Source of the DNA: JAFGLZ01 sp964390905
GTDB lineage: Bacteria > Planctomycetota > Phycisphaerae > UBA1845 > JAFGLZ01
Direction of reading: 5' to 3'
Assembly (NCBI GenBank): GCA_964390905.1
Contig: CAYMLO010000027.1
Coordinates: forward strand, 1 to 64,000
DNA: 64,000 bases
The translations under genes and the position numbers were made by a program. This document shows positions 27,755 to 42,406 of the stretch, in pieces (position 1 is the stretch's first letter; the number at the start of each line of letters is the position of its first letter). The notes under the pieces are model-generated. The model was not told where the DNA came from and made no database searches. It saw nothing but the letters and a program-made list of their open reading frames with translations.

Positions 27755-28338
27755 GTTCGCTTAACCCCAATGAGCCAAAGCCCCCTCCCATCCGGGCCAG
27801 ATCCCGGGATCTGAGGCTATGGCGCAGGCTCAAGCTCGTCTTTCGGACGGTCGTAGTGGTCGCCCAGCCCTACGGGATACCGCCGAGACGAGAAACGCAT
27901 TCCACGTATCGACCTACCCGTGAGGCCGCTTGAGAAGGCCTATTCTCATAACTTGCCTCCCCAACTCGATTAATGATTGTCTCGTCGGAACCAGGGAGAC
28001 GAGAACGCAAGGGAAAGCCCTGGTAGGGCTGGTGCCCCCCCTCCCCAGAACCAGGGGACACCCGGCGCCTTGCGGGGCAGGGACGGGGACGTCCTGTCGG
28101 GGGCGCCCCAGGCACACGTCCATCGTGCATCCGCAGAAGAGCGGGAGGTGGATACGACAAGGCCCGATAAGGGCATTCTCGGCCAAGCTGGAAGTGAGTG
28201 AGAAAACGGAGTCCAGCTTGTGGAGACCGCATGGGATTGGTTGTGCAAGCGCGCGTCAACGGGTCAGGCACACGGAGGAGCGCTCGGGTCGTTGCGCTGA
28301 GGTGGGAAGACCGTCCCGGTCTGGGGGGAACGCGGCTG
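27755..28338. other. 584-base non-coding region between two minus-strand genes
   Basis: No open frame here has family character, although several overlapping frames stay open because of high GC. The segment holds a 16-bp palindrome (CAGATCCCGGGATCTG, 27798-27813) near the lipoprotein start and a dense set of hairpins between 27980 and 28220. The lipoprotein promoter should lie at its left end on the minus strand, but no clear boxes were seen. Confidence 0.6.
27980..28220 (+). ncRNA. candidate structured RNA (strand uncertain)
   Basis: Consecutive perfect or near-perfect stems are visible. They are TCTCGTC/GACGAGA (27980-28004), AGCCCT/AGGGCT with a 3-nt loop (28016-28030), GGTG plus TCCCC pairing with GGGGA plus CACC (28031-28062), GGCGCC with GGCGCC (28064 and 28102), TCGT-GC-ATCCGC with GTGGAT-ACGA (28123-28157, one G-T pair), GCCC/GGGC around GATAA (28162-28174), and CAAGCTGGA/TCCAGCTTG (28184-28220). 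Loops are purine-rich. It matches no RNA class I can name: RNase P, tmRNA and SRP signatures were looked for and not seen. Confidence 0.35.
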
Positions 28339-29850
<1,512 letters not shown>

Positions 29851-29927
29851 GTCGCGTCCGCCACAAGCCGCCCTTCCCAAACGCCTCGGGGCCGCCCCCG
29901 CGGACCTCTCGGGCCTCGCCAAGACGA

Positions 29928-30575
29928 CTACGGCAGGATCTCCACAGGGTCTCCCAACCGAAGGACGGCGTCAAGCTCCTCGATCATCTCGTCGGTCAGG
30001 GCGACGCAGCCAGCGGTCCAGTCCCGATCGCTTCCGCCGCCGTGCAGACCGATCCCGCCGCCCAGAGGGGTGGTCCAGTCTGGCTGGCGGCGTTGTCGCA
30101 GGGCGGTCCGAATGGCCTCGGCCTGGCCCGCTGAGATCCACCCCTCCACCAACCCGCGCTGCACTGCTTGCTCGTTGGGATAGCTGATCCCCAGGAACCG
30201 ATGGTACTGGCTCAAACGGTTCTTGCTGCAGACGTAGAACCTGCCCACCGGGGTGCGATCATCGTTTCTCCGGACCTTGTCGCCGACCGGTCGGCGTCCC
30301 AGGCCGACCCGATAACTCTTGACCAGCCGGTTCCCGTCGAAAAGGTGCAATAGGCGCTGATGCTTGACGACTACGACGCTGGGGTCCTTGAGGGCGGCTG
30401 GCACGGTCAGGACGGCGTTGCCTGCCATGGCAGAGGTCCCGGCCAGCAGGGAACCCAGCCCCCACGCCGTCAGCCCGAAACCGACAGTCAGTCCGGCCGC
30501 CAAAACGCATCGACTTAGACAGAAACCACGAACCCGACCGGAACGGACGGGGGAGGTCGATCGACGTTGTCGCAC
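29928..30575 (-). CDS. L,D-transpeptidase (YkuD/YafK-like)
   Basis: The protein has an N-terminal hydrophobic segment (residues about 24-48) and then a YkuD catalytic domain: VVVVKHQRLLHLFDGN, the KVRRNDDRTPVGRFYV region, and the active site IGLHGGG followed by DWTAGCVALTDEM with the nucleophile Cys. The TxGC(V/I)A form is like the YafK subgroup. It would form or cut 3-3 or lipoprotein cross-links in peptidoglycan. The longest reading starts at a GTG (30575) and keeps the membrane segment; a shorter form from the ATG at 30428 would lack it. It is divergent from the sigma factor gene. Confidence 0.85.
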   Translation of the reverse strand: MRQRRSTSPVRSGRVRGFCLSRCVLAAGLTVGFGLTAWGLGSLLAGTSAMAGNAVLTVPAALKDPSVVVVKHQRLLHLFDGNRLVKSYRVGLGRRPVGDKVRRNDDRTPVGRFYVCSKNRLSQYHRFLGISYPNEQAVQRGLVEGWISAGQAEAIRTALRQRRQPDWTTPLGGGIGLHGGGSDRDWTAGCVALTDEMIEELDAVLRLGDPVEILP

Positions 30576-30651
30576 TTGTCAGGCCCCACCAGAACGCCGT
30601 AAGTGTTGGCACGGAACATATTTTCAGCCATGCCAAATGTCAAGGACCAAT

Positions 30652-30679
30652 TTGACCTGCCGCCCGAGGGTGCTATGAT
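30652..30679 (+). promoter_or_regulatory. sigma-70-type promoter of the ECF sigma gene
   Basis: TTGACC (30652-30657) and TATGAT (30674-30679) are 16 bases apart, both close to consensus. Transcription would start near 30686, about 43 bases before the ATG at 30729. This argues against the longer open frame from 30603. Confidence 0.6.
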
Positions 30680-30728
30680 CCACAAAATCGCACGCCGGCC
30701 GAACCGTCGCAGGCCCAACGTCGTAAGG

Positions 30729-31343
30729 ATGAATGAAGCGGTGACGAACCCGACTGACGAGCAGCTCATTGCCGACTACGCCCAAGGGCGGACCGACGGG
30801 TTCGAGGTGCTCGTCGAGCGGTACACCCAAGAGCTGTATCACTTCTTGGTTCGCTTCACGGGCGGGACCGCAACGGCCGAAGACGTGGTGCAAGAGACGT
30901 TCTTGCAGATTCATTTGTCGGCCGATAGCTTCGACACCTCGCGGCGGTTCAAGCCGTGGCTGTTCACGATCGCGGCCAACAAGGCACGCGACATCATGCG
31001 GGGTCGGGCAAGGCGGCCCGAAGTACCCCTCGACGCCACGGTAGACGAGGATCAGGACAGGGGGCAGCGGTTTTTAGATTTCCTCTCGAGCACGGATGCT
31101 GAGCCGGACCGGCCTTTGGAGAGGGCCGAACGGGAACACGTCGTCAGACGTACCGTTCAAGAGCTGCCTGAGCATCTTCGGGAGACGTTGATCTTGGCCT
31201 ACTATCACAAGTTCCCTTACAAGGACATGGCTGAGATCCTCGGTATCCCGCTGGGGACGGTGAAGAGCCGACTGCACGCGGCAGTCGCTGCCTTTTCGGA
31301 AGCGTATCGTCAGGCCACCCGGCCGGAGACCGTATCGGAGTGA
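30729..31343 (+). CDS. ECF RNA polymerase sigma factor (RpoE-like)
   Basis: The 204-residue protein has the two ECF regions. Region 2 has EDVVQETFLQIHLSADSFD and RFKPWLFTIAANKARD; region 4 has KDMAEILGIPLGTVKSRLHAA. The N-terminus at 30729 follows a strong promoter. An AAGG lies directly against the ATG, so a GTG at 30741, at better spacing, is an alternative start. The next gene, 37 bases downstream, codes a membrane protein with an anti-sigma-like front end, so the pair probably forms a signalling switch. Confidence 0.9.
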   Translation: MNEAVTNPTDEQLIADYAQGRTDGFEVLVERYTQELYHFLVRFTGGTATAEDVVQETFLQIHLSADSFDTSRRFKPWLFTIAANKARDIMRGRARRPEVPLDATVDEDQDRGQRFLDFLSSTDAEPDRPLERAEREHVVRRTVQELPEHLRETLILAYYHKFPYKDMAEILGIPLGTVKSRLHAAVAAFSEAYRQATRPETVSE

Positions 31344-31379
31344 CGGCCCACAGGACCTGACCAGGGGAAAGCACGAGCG

Positions 31380-32393
31380 ATGTCGGCAGACGAACGATCT
31401 GATCATCTCGACGAGCTGTTGTTCGACGAGCAGATGGGTCTGATCGAGCCGGCCAATCGAGACCGGCTCCAAGAGGCCCTGTCGAAGGACCCCGCGCTGC
31501 AGGCCAAACGTGACCGGCTTGCGGACGTCGTGGCCCCCCTCGACGCGTGGACGCCCCCCCCCGCCCCGCCCAACCTGGCCCAGTCTGTTATGGGGCGTAT
31601 CGCAGCCGCCAGCCGGACCCTCAGACTCGAGCGATCGCCGGCGCTCCCGCCTTCGGGGTCCGAGGCCTCGATGATGCCTTCTCTGATGTCGGTGCGGGAG
31701 GTCCTGGCTGTTGCCGCGGCCATCATGATCATCGTGTGCGTGTTCGTTCCGAGCTACTATGGCGTCCGCCAGCGAAGCCAGCAGGCGACGTGCGCCGCAA
31801 ACATGAATGCCATCGGTCAGGGCCTGGCCGATTACGGCGCCAACCAGAACGGATACCTGCCCTTCGCCGGGGCCCAACCCGGCGCCTCCTGGCTGCCGCA
31901 GAAAAGCCCCAACGCCGCAGGCTTCAGCAACACGCGGCACCCGTTCCTGGTCGTCAAGATGGGGTTGGTCAACCCGAAGCAAATGATCTGCCCGGGCCAA
32001 TCGGAAGACGGCCCCCTGTCGCCCGGTCAATACGACGCCCTCGACGACTTCGAATCCCCCAACCAGATCAGCTACAGCTGGCACGTCCAGCTCAAGCCCA
32101 TGTTGCGGTCCAAGCTCGAACGGCTGTTCGCCATCGTCGCCGATCGCACCCCCTATCTGCGGGTGAGAGACGGTCGGGTCGAGCGCGTGACCGACCCGAC
32201 GGCCAACTCGTCGGCCCACGGCGACAACGCGGGCCAGAACGTCCTGTACCCCGACGGGCGGGTGTTGTGGCGACGGACGCCGAACGTCGGCGTGAACGAC
32301 GACAACATCTGGCAGGCGGGACACCTGAACGCCTACACGGGATCCGAGGGACCCCGCGACGACAACGATTCATTCCTGGTCGGCTCGAAGTAG
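31380..32393 (+). CDS. putative anti-sigma factor fused to a pseudopilin-like outer domain
   Basis: The 337-residue protein has a cytoplasmic helical N-terminus (DELLFDEQMGLIEPANRDRLQEAL in pieces) like planctomycete anti-sigma factors but without a zinc HxxxCxxC motif. A Pro-rich linker follows, then one membrane helix at about 103-122 (VLAVAAAIMIIVCVFVPSYY). The outer part resembles the soluble portion of planctomycete pseudopilins: QQATCAANMNAIGQGLADY, PKQMICPGQ and VLYPDGRVLW. Gene order directly after an ECF sigma factor supports an anti-sigma role; the outer domain would be the sensor. The function is inferred from context only. Confidence 0.6.
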   Translation: MSADERSDHLDELLFDEQMGLIEPANRDRLQEALSKDPALQAKRDRLADVVAPLDAWTPPPAPPNLAQSVMGRIAAASRTLRLERSPALPPSGSEASMMPSLMSVREVLAVAAAIMIIVCVFVPSYYGVRQRSQQATCAANMNAIGQGLADYGANQNGYLPFAGAQPGASWLPQKSPNAAGFSNTRHPFLVVKMGLVNPKQMICPGQSEDGPLSPGQYDALDDFESPNQISYSWHVQLKPMLRSKLERLFAIVADRTPYLRVRDGRVERVTDPTANSSAHGDNAGQNVLYPDGRVLWRRTPNVGVNDDNIWQAGHLNAYTGSEGPRDDNDSFLVGSK

Positions 32394-32414
32394 CGGCCAT
32401 CCGCTTCCATTCAG

Positions 32415-32443
32415 TTGCCTCCCGCGCAAGATCCTGGTATTCT
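32415..32443 (+). promoter_or_regulatory. sigma-70-type promoter of carB
   Basis: TTGCCT (32415-32420) and TATTCT (32438-32443) are separated by 17 bases, 48 bases before the carB ATG. Confidence 0.5.
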
Positions 32444-32490
32444 GTCCGCCCACACAGTCATGGAAGATACGAGGCCCACCGAGCAAGCAG

Positions 32491-37440
<4,950 letters not shown>

Positions 37441-37517
37441 GTCCCGCAATCCCCGCTCCCTTCAGCGTAAGACAACCGCCGATCGGTTCTGTACTCGGAC
37501 CGGCGTTGACGGTATGC

Positions 37518-38819
37518 CTATGAGGAGACCTGTTCGTCCCCATACGCCTCGGCCAACAGGTCGATGGGGTGGACGACGCGGAGGTCGCGTCCCGTTCGTC
37601 GGGCGTGTTGGGCGATCTGCAGGATACAGCCGGCGTTCGCGACGGCCACCACCTTGGCACCGGTCGTGTCGATGTTGGCGAGTTTCCGTTCAGCCAGCTT
37701 GTCGGACATGTCGGGCTGGGTCAGGTTGTACGTCCCGGCCGCCCCGCAACACCAGTCGCTCTCGGGCAGGGGAATCAGCTCGATGCCCGGGATGGACTCC
37801 AGCACGTCACGCGGCTGCTGGCGGATCTTCTGGGCATGAGCCAGGTGGCAGGCGTCGTGGTAGGTGACTCGCAGGTGTAGCGGGCGCGACGGCGGACGCA
37901 GGCCCAGCGTCATCAGGTACTCGCTGATGTCGCGGACACGCTCCACGAAGCCGACGGCCCGCTCGGCGTACGCCTCGTCGTCTTCGAGCAGCTCAGTATA
38001 CGACTTGAGCATCGCGCCGCAGCCGGCCACGTTCGTCACGATCGCGTCCACCTCGTCCTCGATGGCGCTGAACACGTCGATGTTGCGGCGGGCCAGTTGT
38101 CGGGCGACGTCCGCGTTGCCGTTGTGGTAGTGAATCGCTCCGCAGCAGACCTGTGCGGACGGGGCGATCACCTCCACGCCGTTGGCCAGCAAGACCCGCA
38201 AAGTCGCGCGATTGGTCGGACCGAACATCGACTCACCCACGCACCCGATGAAGAAGGCCACCCGACCGCGCAACGTGCCAACCGGGACCGACCGCGCCGG
38301 AATCGGCTCGAGCCGGTCGCCCAGCCTCGGCAGCATCGCGTGAAGCCGGGCGAGCATCGGCGGCAGGACGTCCCCCAAGCCGCTGTCGGCCAGAAATTCT
38401 TCCATTCCCGCCGCCTGGCCCAGTCGGGCGAGCAGCATCACGCGGCCCATCTTCTCTCGATCGGGGAAGATGTCGTTCATCAGCCGGTCCACGAGCCGAT
38501 CGACGACGGTTTTGGGGGCACCGTCGACCTTCCCGGCCAACTCGCCGCGGACATGCTCGATCAGCGATCCGTACCGAACGCCCGACGGACACACCGTCTC
38601 GCACGCCCGGCAGTCCAGGCACAGCGACAGGTGGCGCATGACCGGCTCGGTTGGCTCGATGCGGCCTTCGATCAACGCCCGCATCAGATGGATCCGCCCG
38701 CGAGGCGAGTCGTTCTCGTCGCCGACGTGCGCGTACGTCGGGCACTGACCCAGACACAGACCGCAGTGCACGCAGTCGAACAATCGCTCGTACAGCCGTT
38801 GGTTCAGCTCGATCGCCAT
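37518..38819 (-). CDS. glcF: glycolate oxidase iron-sulfur subunit
   Basis: The 433-residue protein has two [4Fe-4S] ferredoxin motifs near the N-terminus (CVHCGLCLGQCPTY and CLDCRACETVCPSG). It also has the paired cysteine-rich CCG domains of GlcF/HdrD-type proteins (CCGAIHYHNG, and CCGAAGTYNL later). It transfers electrons from the flavin subunits of glycolate (or lactate) dehydrogenase to the quinone pool. The ATG at 38819 overlaps the stop of glcE (TGATG). A GTG one codon earlier is an alternative. It is the last gene of the deacetylase-glcD-glcE-glcF run. Confidence 0.92.
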   Translation of the reverse strand: MAIELNQRLYERLFDCVHCGLCLGQCPTYAHVGDENDSPRGRIHLMRALIEGRIEPTEPVMRHLSLCLDCRACETVCPSGVRYGSLIEHVRGELAGKVDGAPKTVVDRLVDRLMNDIFPDREKMGRVMLLARLGQAAGMEEFLADSGLGDVLPPMLARLHAMLPRLGDRLEPIPARSVPVGTLRGRVAFFIGCVGESMFGPTNRATLRVLLANGVEVIAPSAQVCCGAIHYHNGNADVARQLARRNIDVFSAIEDEVDAIVTNVAGCGAMLKSYTELLEDDEAYAERAVGFVERVRDISEYLMTLGLRPPSRPLHLRVTYHDACHLAHAQKIRQQPRDVLESIPGIELIPLPESDWCCGAAGTYNLTQPDMSDKLAERKLANIDTTGAKVVAVANAGCILQIAQHARRTGRDLRVVHPIDLLAEAYGDEQVSS

Positions 38820-40129
38820 CACATCACGTCCAGCCAGCGCCCCGGTGCGAAAATGCCCTCGGGGTCAAACGCCTCCTTGATCCGTCGCATCACCGGCAGA
38901 TCGCCGCGCGCCGGCCGCCAGATCTCGACGTCGGCACCCGACGGCAGGGACGTCCAGGTCAGCTGACCCGCGCCGTCGGCCGCGACAGCGGACAGGTCCT
39001 CGCCGGCCTCCACGCATTCGGGATCGTCGGATCGCCCATACACGATGCCGTTGGCGGCGTGCGACAGCAGCCGGAATCCTCGCTCCCCCGCCCAAGCGTG
39101 GAACGCCGTCACCTGTGAACTCTTCATGGTCGCTTTGAACGCCACGGGCGCAGGCTGCCCGGGCCACTCGCGCACCGCCTCATACAACGCCGTCGATGCC
39201 ACTTCGTCCAGTGCCTCGGCCGATGCGGTCGCGGGGATCGCCCCAGACCCGCCGTCGGCCAGGTGCTCGCACTGCCACGCAACCGCCTCACGGCAGTCCT
39301 CGTACCCAACCACGACCGTCCAACCATCGGGATCAACCAGACCGTTGCCGAGGTCCCGAGCCATCTTCGCGTCGCCGAACGGCGTGACCAACTCCATCAA
39401 CACGGGCTGTGTCCGCCCACCGACGATGGACGCGATGCACTGCTCGGCCTGCTCGCCGTCGCCGCACCGGACGATGACCAGCCGGAAGGCCTCGGCCAGC
39501 GGCTGCAGCCGAAACGTCATCTCGGTGATCACACCCAGCGACCCGAACGCCCCGATGTGCAGCCGGTGCATGTCGTAGCCGGCGACGTTCTTGACCACAC
39601 GCCCGCCGCTGTGGGTCACCACGCCCTCCGCGCCGATGACCTCCATGCCAAGCGTCAGGTCACGCATCGTGCCGTAGCGATGCCGCAGCGGTCCGCTGTC
39701 GTTGGCGGCGCTGATGCCGCCAAGGGTGGCGCGGTCGGCGTGCGGCGGGTCGATCGACAACCTCTGACGGTGACTCGCCAACATAGCGTTCAGCTCACCC
39801 AACACCACGCCGGCCTCGACGGTGACGGTCAGATCCCGTGGCTCGTGCTGGACCACCTCCCTCAGCCGCTCGGTCGACAGACTCATCACAACGCCGCTCG
39901 GCGCAGGTTCCCAGCCCAGCGTCGTTCCCCCTCCGCGAACGACCAATCCGGCGTGTAGCTCCGAGGCGATCCGCACGACCTCGGCCGTCTGTTCACGGTC
40001 CTCGGGCACCACCGCCACGAACGGACTGAACCCGTTCGTCCCGTACGCGCGGGCCGAGTCGCCGGTCAGCACGCGGTTCGGCCCGATCGCCCGCTCGAGA
40101 CGCTTGATGACCGCGTCGTCGTCGATCAT
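38819..40129 (-). CDS. glcE: glycolate oxidase FAD-binding subunit
   Basis: The 436-residue protein is a VAO-type flavoprotein like GlcE. It has VVRGGGTTLGWEP (FAD loop near residue 65), RATLGGISAANDSGPLRH, RVVKNVAGYDMHRL and FGSLGVITEMTFRL. It pairs with GlcD and GlcF in glycolate dehydrogenase. It begins 52 bases after glcD and overlaps glcF. Length is somewhat above the roughly 350 residues of E. coli GlcE. Confidence 0.9.
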   Translation of the reverse strand: MIDDDAVIKRLERAIGPNRVLTGDSARAYGTNGFSPFVAVVPEDREQTAEVVRIASELHAGLVVRGGGTTLGWEPAPSGVVMSLSTERLREVVQHEPRDLTVTVEAGVVLGELNAMLASHRQRLSIDPPHADRATLGGISAANDSGPLRHRYGTMRDLTLGMEVIGAEGVVTHSGGRVVKNVAGYDMHRLHIGAFGSLGVITEMTFRLQPLAEAFRLVIVRCGDGEQAEQCIASIVGGRTQPVLMELVTPFGDAKMARDLGNGLVDPDGWTVVVGYEDCREAVAWQCEHLADGGSGAIPATASAEALDEVASTALYEAVREWPGQPAPVAFKATMKSSQVTAFHAWAGERGFRLLSHAANGIVYGRSDDPECVEAGEDLSAVAADGAGQLTWTSLPSGADVEIWRPARGDLPVMRRIKEAFDPEGIFAPGRWLDVM

Positions 40130-40180
40130 GCCCTTCCGTCGTCCTCGTCGCCCTCTGGAGAGATCCCTTCACAGAGAGGA

Positions 40181-41614
40181 TCAGTCGCCAGCCATCGCCA
40201 TCTCGTTAAAGACCTCCGGCACGCCCTCGCCGCCGAAGACCTTGCCCGGGTTCGCCCGCTCATCGGGATCGAACACCTCGCGTAGCCGTCGCATGGCGGC
40301 CAGATCGTCCGGGTTGTACATGATGGCCAGCTGGCGAGCCTTCTCCAGACCGATGCCATGCTCGCCGGTCGGACTGCCGCCCAAGGCCATCGCTCGGGCC
40401 AGGATCTTCGCGCTGGCCCGCAGCACGCGTTTGGTCTGCTCGGGATCGCGCTCGTCATACAGGGCGATGGGGTGGATGTTCCCGTCGCCGGCGTGGAAGA
40501 CGTTGGCGATCCTGACGTCGTACTCGCGCGCCACCTCCGCGACGTAGGCCAGCATCTCGGGCAGCCGCGTCCTGGGGACCACGCCGTCCTGCGTGATGTA
40601 GCTCGGGCTCAGCCGGCCGATCGCACCAAACGCCCGTTTGCGACACATCCACAGCTCGAGCCGTTCCTGCTCGCTGTTGGCCCGTCGGACCCGGACCGCG
40701 CCGTGCCGCTGGCACATCTCCTCGACCCGGTCGGCCTGGCGGTCCAGCCCGGCCTGCAGGCCCTCCAGCTCGATGATGAGCACGGCCTCGGCGTCCCGCG
40801 GCAGCCCGAAGTGGTACGCATCCTCCACCGCACGCGTGATCATCTGATCCATGAATTCCAGCGCGACCGGAACGATCCCTTCGCCGATCATGTCGCTGAC
40901 GCAGTTGATGGCGTCCTCGGTGCGGTCAAAGACCACCAGCATCGTGCGATGATCCTCGGGCGACGGCATCAGGCGCAGGATCACCTCGGTGACCAACCCG
41001 AACGTCCCCTCGCTCCCACAGATCAAACCGGTCAGGTCGTAGCCCACCGGGTCCTCGGCCGGGCCGCCCGCCTCGACGATCTCGCCCTCGGGGGTCACCA
41101 GCGTCACGCCCAACAGGTGATTGACCATCACGCCGTATTTGAGCGTGTGGGGTCCGCCGGAGTTGTAGGCGACGTTGCCGCCGATCGTACAGGCCGGCTG
41201 ACTCGACGGGTCCGGCGCGAAGAAGTATCCGTCGGCCGCCACCGCGTTCGAGACGTGCAGGTTGATGACCCCCGCCTGCACCCGCATCTGTCGGTTGCGC
41301 AGGTCGGTCTCCAGAACGCGGTTCATCCGAGACGTGCTGATGTGCACCGCACCCCGCAGCGCCAGCGTCCCCGCCGATAGCGACGTGCCCGCCCCGCGCG
41401 GCGCGAAGGGCACCCCGTGGTCATTCAGCACACGAATCACCGCCGCCGCCTGAGCCGTGTCTTGCGGGAAGACCACCGCCGACGGCTGCACCCTCGCCAC
41501 CGTCAGACCGTCACACTCGTACGGCAGCAGCTCCTCGGGCTGGGTGATCAAGCCGTCGTCGCCGACGACGGCACGGAGATCGTCATGTAGGGGGATATGC
41601 GTCGGGGTATCCAT
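40181..41614 (-). CDS. glcD: glycolate oxidase FAD-linked subunit
   Basis: The 477-residue protein has the GlcD pattern: PYECDGLTVARVQPSAVVFP, PRGAGTSLSAGT (FAD loop), PACTIGGNVAYNSGGPHTLK, GSEGTFGLVTE, NVFHAGDGNIHPI (substrate/metal region) and GEHGIGLEK near the C-terminus. It oxidises glycolate, or a similar 2-hydroxyacid, to the oxoacid. The start at 41614 has AAGG six bases upstream; an ATG at 41632 is also possible. Glycolate versus D-lactate cannot be decided from these motifs alone. Confidence 0.92.
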   Translation of the reverse strand: MDTPTHIPLHDDLRAVVGDDGLITQPEELLPYECDGLTVARVQPSAVVFPQDTAQAAAVIRVLNDHGVPFAPRGAGTSLSAGTLALRGAVHISTSRMNRVLETDLRNRQMRVQAGVINLHVSNAVAADGYFFAPDPSSQPACTIGGNVAYNSGGPHTLKYGVMVNHLLGVTLVTPEGEIVEAGGPAEDPVGYDLTGLICGSEGTFGLVTEVILRLMPSPEDHRTMLVVFDRTEDAINCVSDMIGEGIVPVALEFMDQMITRAVEDAYHFGLPRDAEAVLIIELEGLQAGLDRQADRVEEMCQRHGAVRVRRANSEQERLELWMCRKRAFGAIGRLSPSYITQDGVVPRTRLPEMLAYVAEVAREYDVRIANVFHAGDGNIHPIALYDERDPEQTKRVLRASAKILARAMALGGSPTGEHGIGLEKARQLAIMYNPDDLAAMRRLREVFDPDERANPGKVFGGEGVPEVFNEMAMAGD

Positions 41615-41693
41615 GGACGCCTTGCGCTCCATCGGGTCGCCACTTGCATCGTACCGGACCGCCGCCGCCCGGGTCAACGTACGGACCTCTGCC

Positions 41694-42395
41694 TTACAGG
41701 AGATCATCCAGGCTGCGCAGCCCGACCAACTCGTGACAGGTGAACGGCTCGGCATACGCAACCCCGACGCGGTCTCCATAATACCGATCGCGGTTGCGGA
41801 GCACTTTCGGGACCTCGCCGGCCTGGTCCCCGCGTCCGACGTAGAACTGCGATTGATACGCCGCCAAAGCGGCCATCTTCTTCTCATAGACGTCACTGAC
41901 GTCGACGACGAACCGCGGGTCGGCGTGAAGGCGGATGTGCGTGCAGTAGTAGTAGTACACGCGTTCGGGGTAGCACGGATCGCCCGGAATGTCGGTCTGC
42001 GTCAGCTTGGCGTCGAAGCGAGCGTCTTCGACGATGCGGGTGGCAGCCGCATGATCCGGATGCGCATCGGGCAAGACGGGAGCGAAGATCCATCGCGGCC
42101 GGAACTTCCGGATGACGACCGCCACCTTGTGACGCGAGGCCAGATCGTGTTCGACCTCCCGATTCACCAGATCGAGCTGCACCCGCAAATGGGGCGGCAA
42201 GCCCAGCGCTTCGCTCGCCCGTCGGGTCTCGGCTGCGCGGATCTCGGGTGAACCGTGCGGCGTCGGTTCGCCGTTGGTCATGTCCACGACGGCCACCTCG
42301 ACGCCTCGCGCCAGCAACTTGGCGATCGTACCGCCCATGCCGAGCTCGGCGTCATCCGGGTGGGGTGCGAACACGAGAAGCTCTGCCATAGCCAT
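41694..42395 (-). CDS. LmbE/PIG-L family deacetylase (BshB1-like)
   Basis: This 233-residue protein has the zinc motif AHPDDAELGMGGTIAKL-type signature (FAPHPDDAELGMGGT) and the second metal site DAHPDHAAATR. It most resembles the BshB1 branch, which removes acetyl from GlcNAc-malate on the way to bacillithiol, as judged by DMTNGEPTPHGSPEIRAAE and YYYYCTHIRL. No other bacillithiol genes are in the window, so another N-acetylglucosamine substrate is possible. It lies 80 bases before glcD and 11 bases after the upstream unknown gene. Confidence 0.8.
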   Translation of the reverse strand: MAMAELLVFAPHPDDAELGMGGTIAKLLARGVEVAVVDMTNGEPTPHGSPEIRAAETRRASEALGLPPHLRVQLDLVNREVEHDLASRHKVAVVIRKFRPRWIFAPVLPDAHPDHAAATRIVEDARFDAKLTQTDIPGDPCYPERVYYYYCTHIRLHADPRFVVDVSDVYEKKMAALAAYQSQFYVGRGDQAGEVPKVLRNRDRYYGDRVGVAYAEPFTCHELVGLRSLDDLL

Positions 42396-42406
42396 ACCCC
42401 CCGTCC

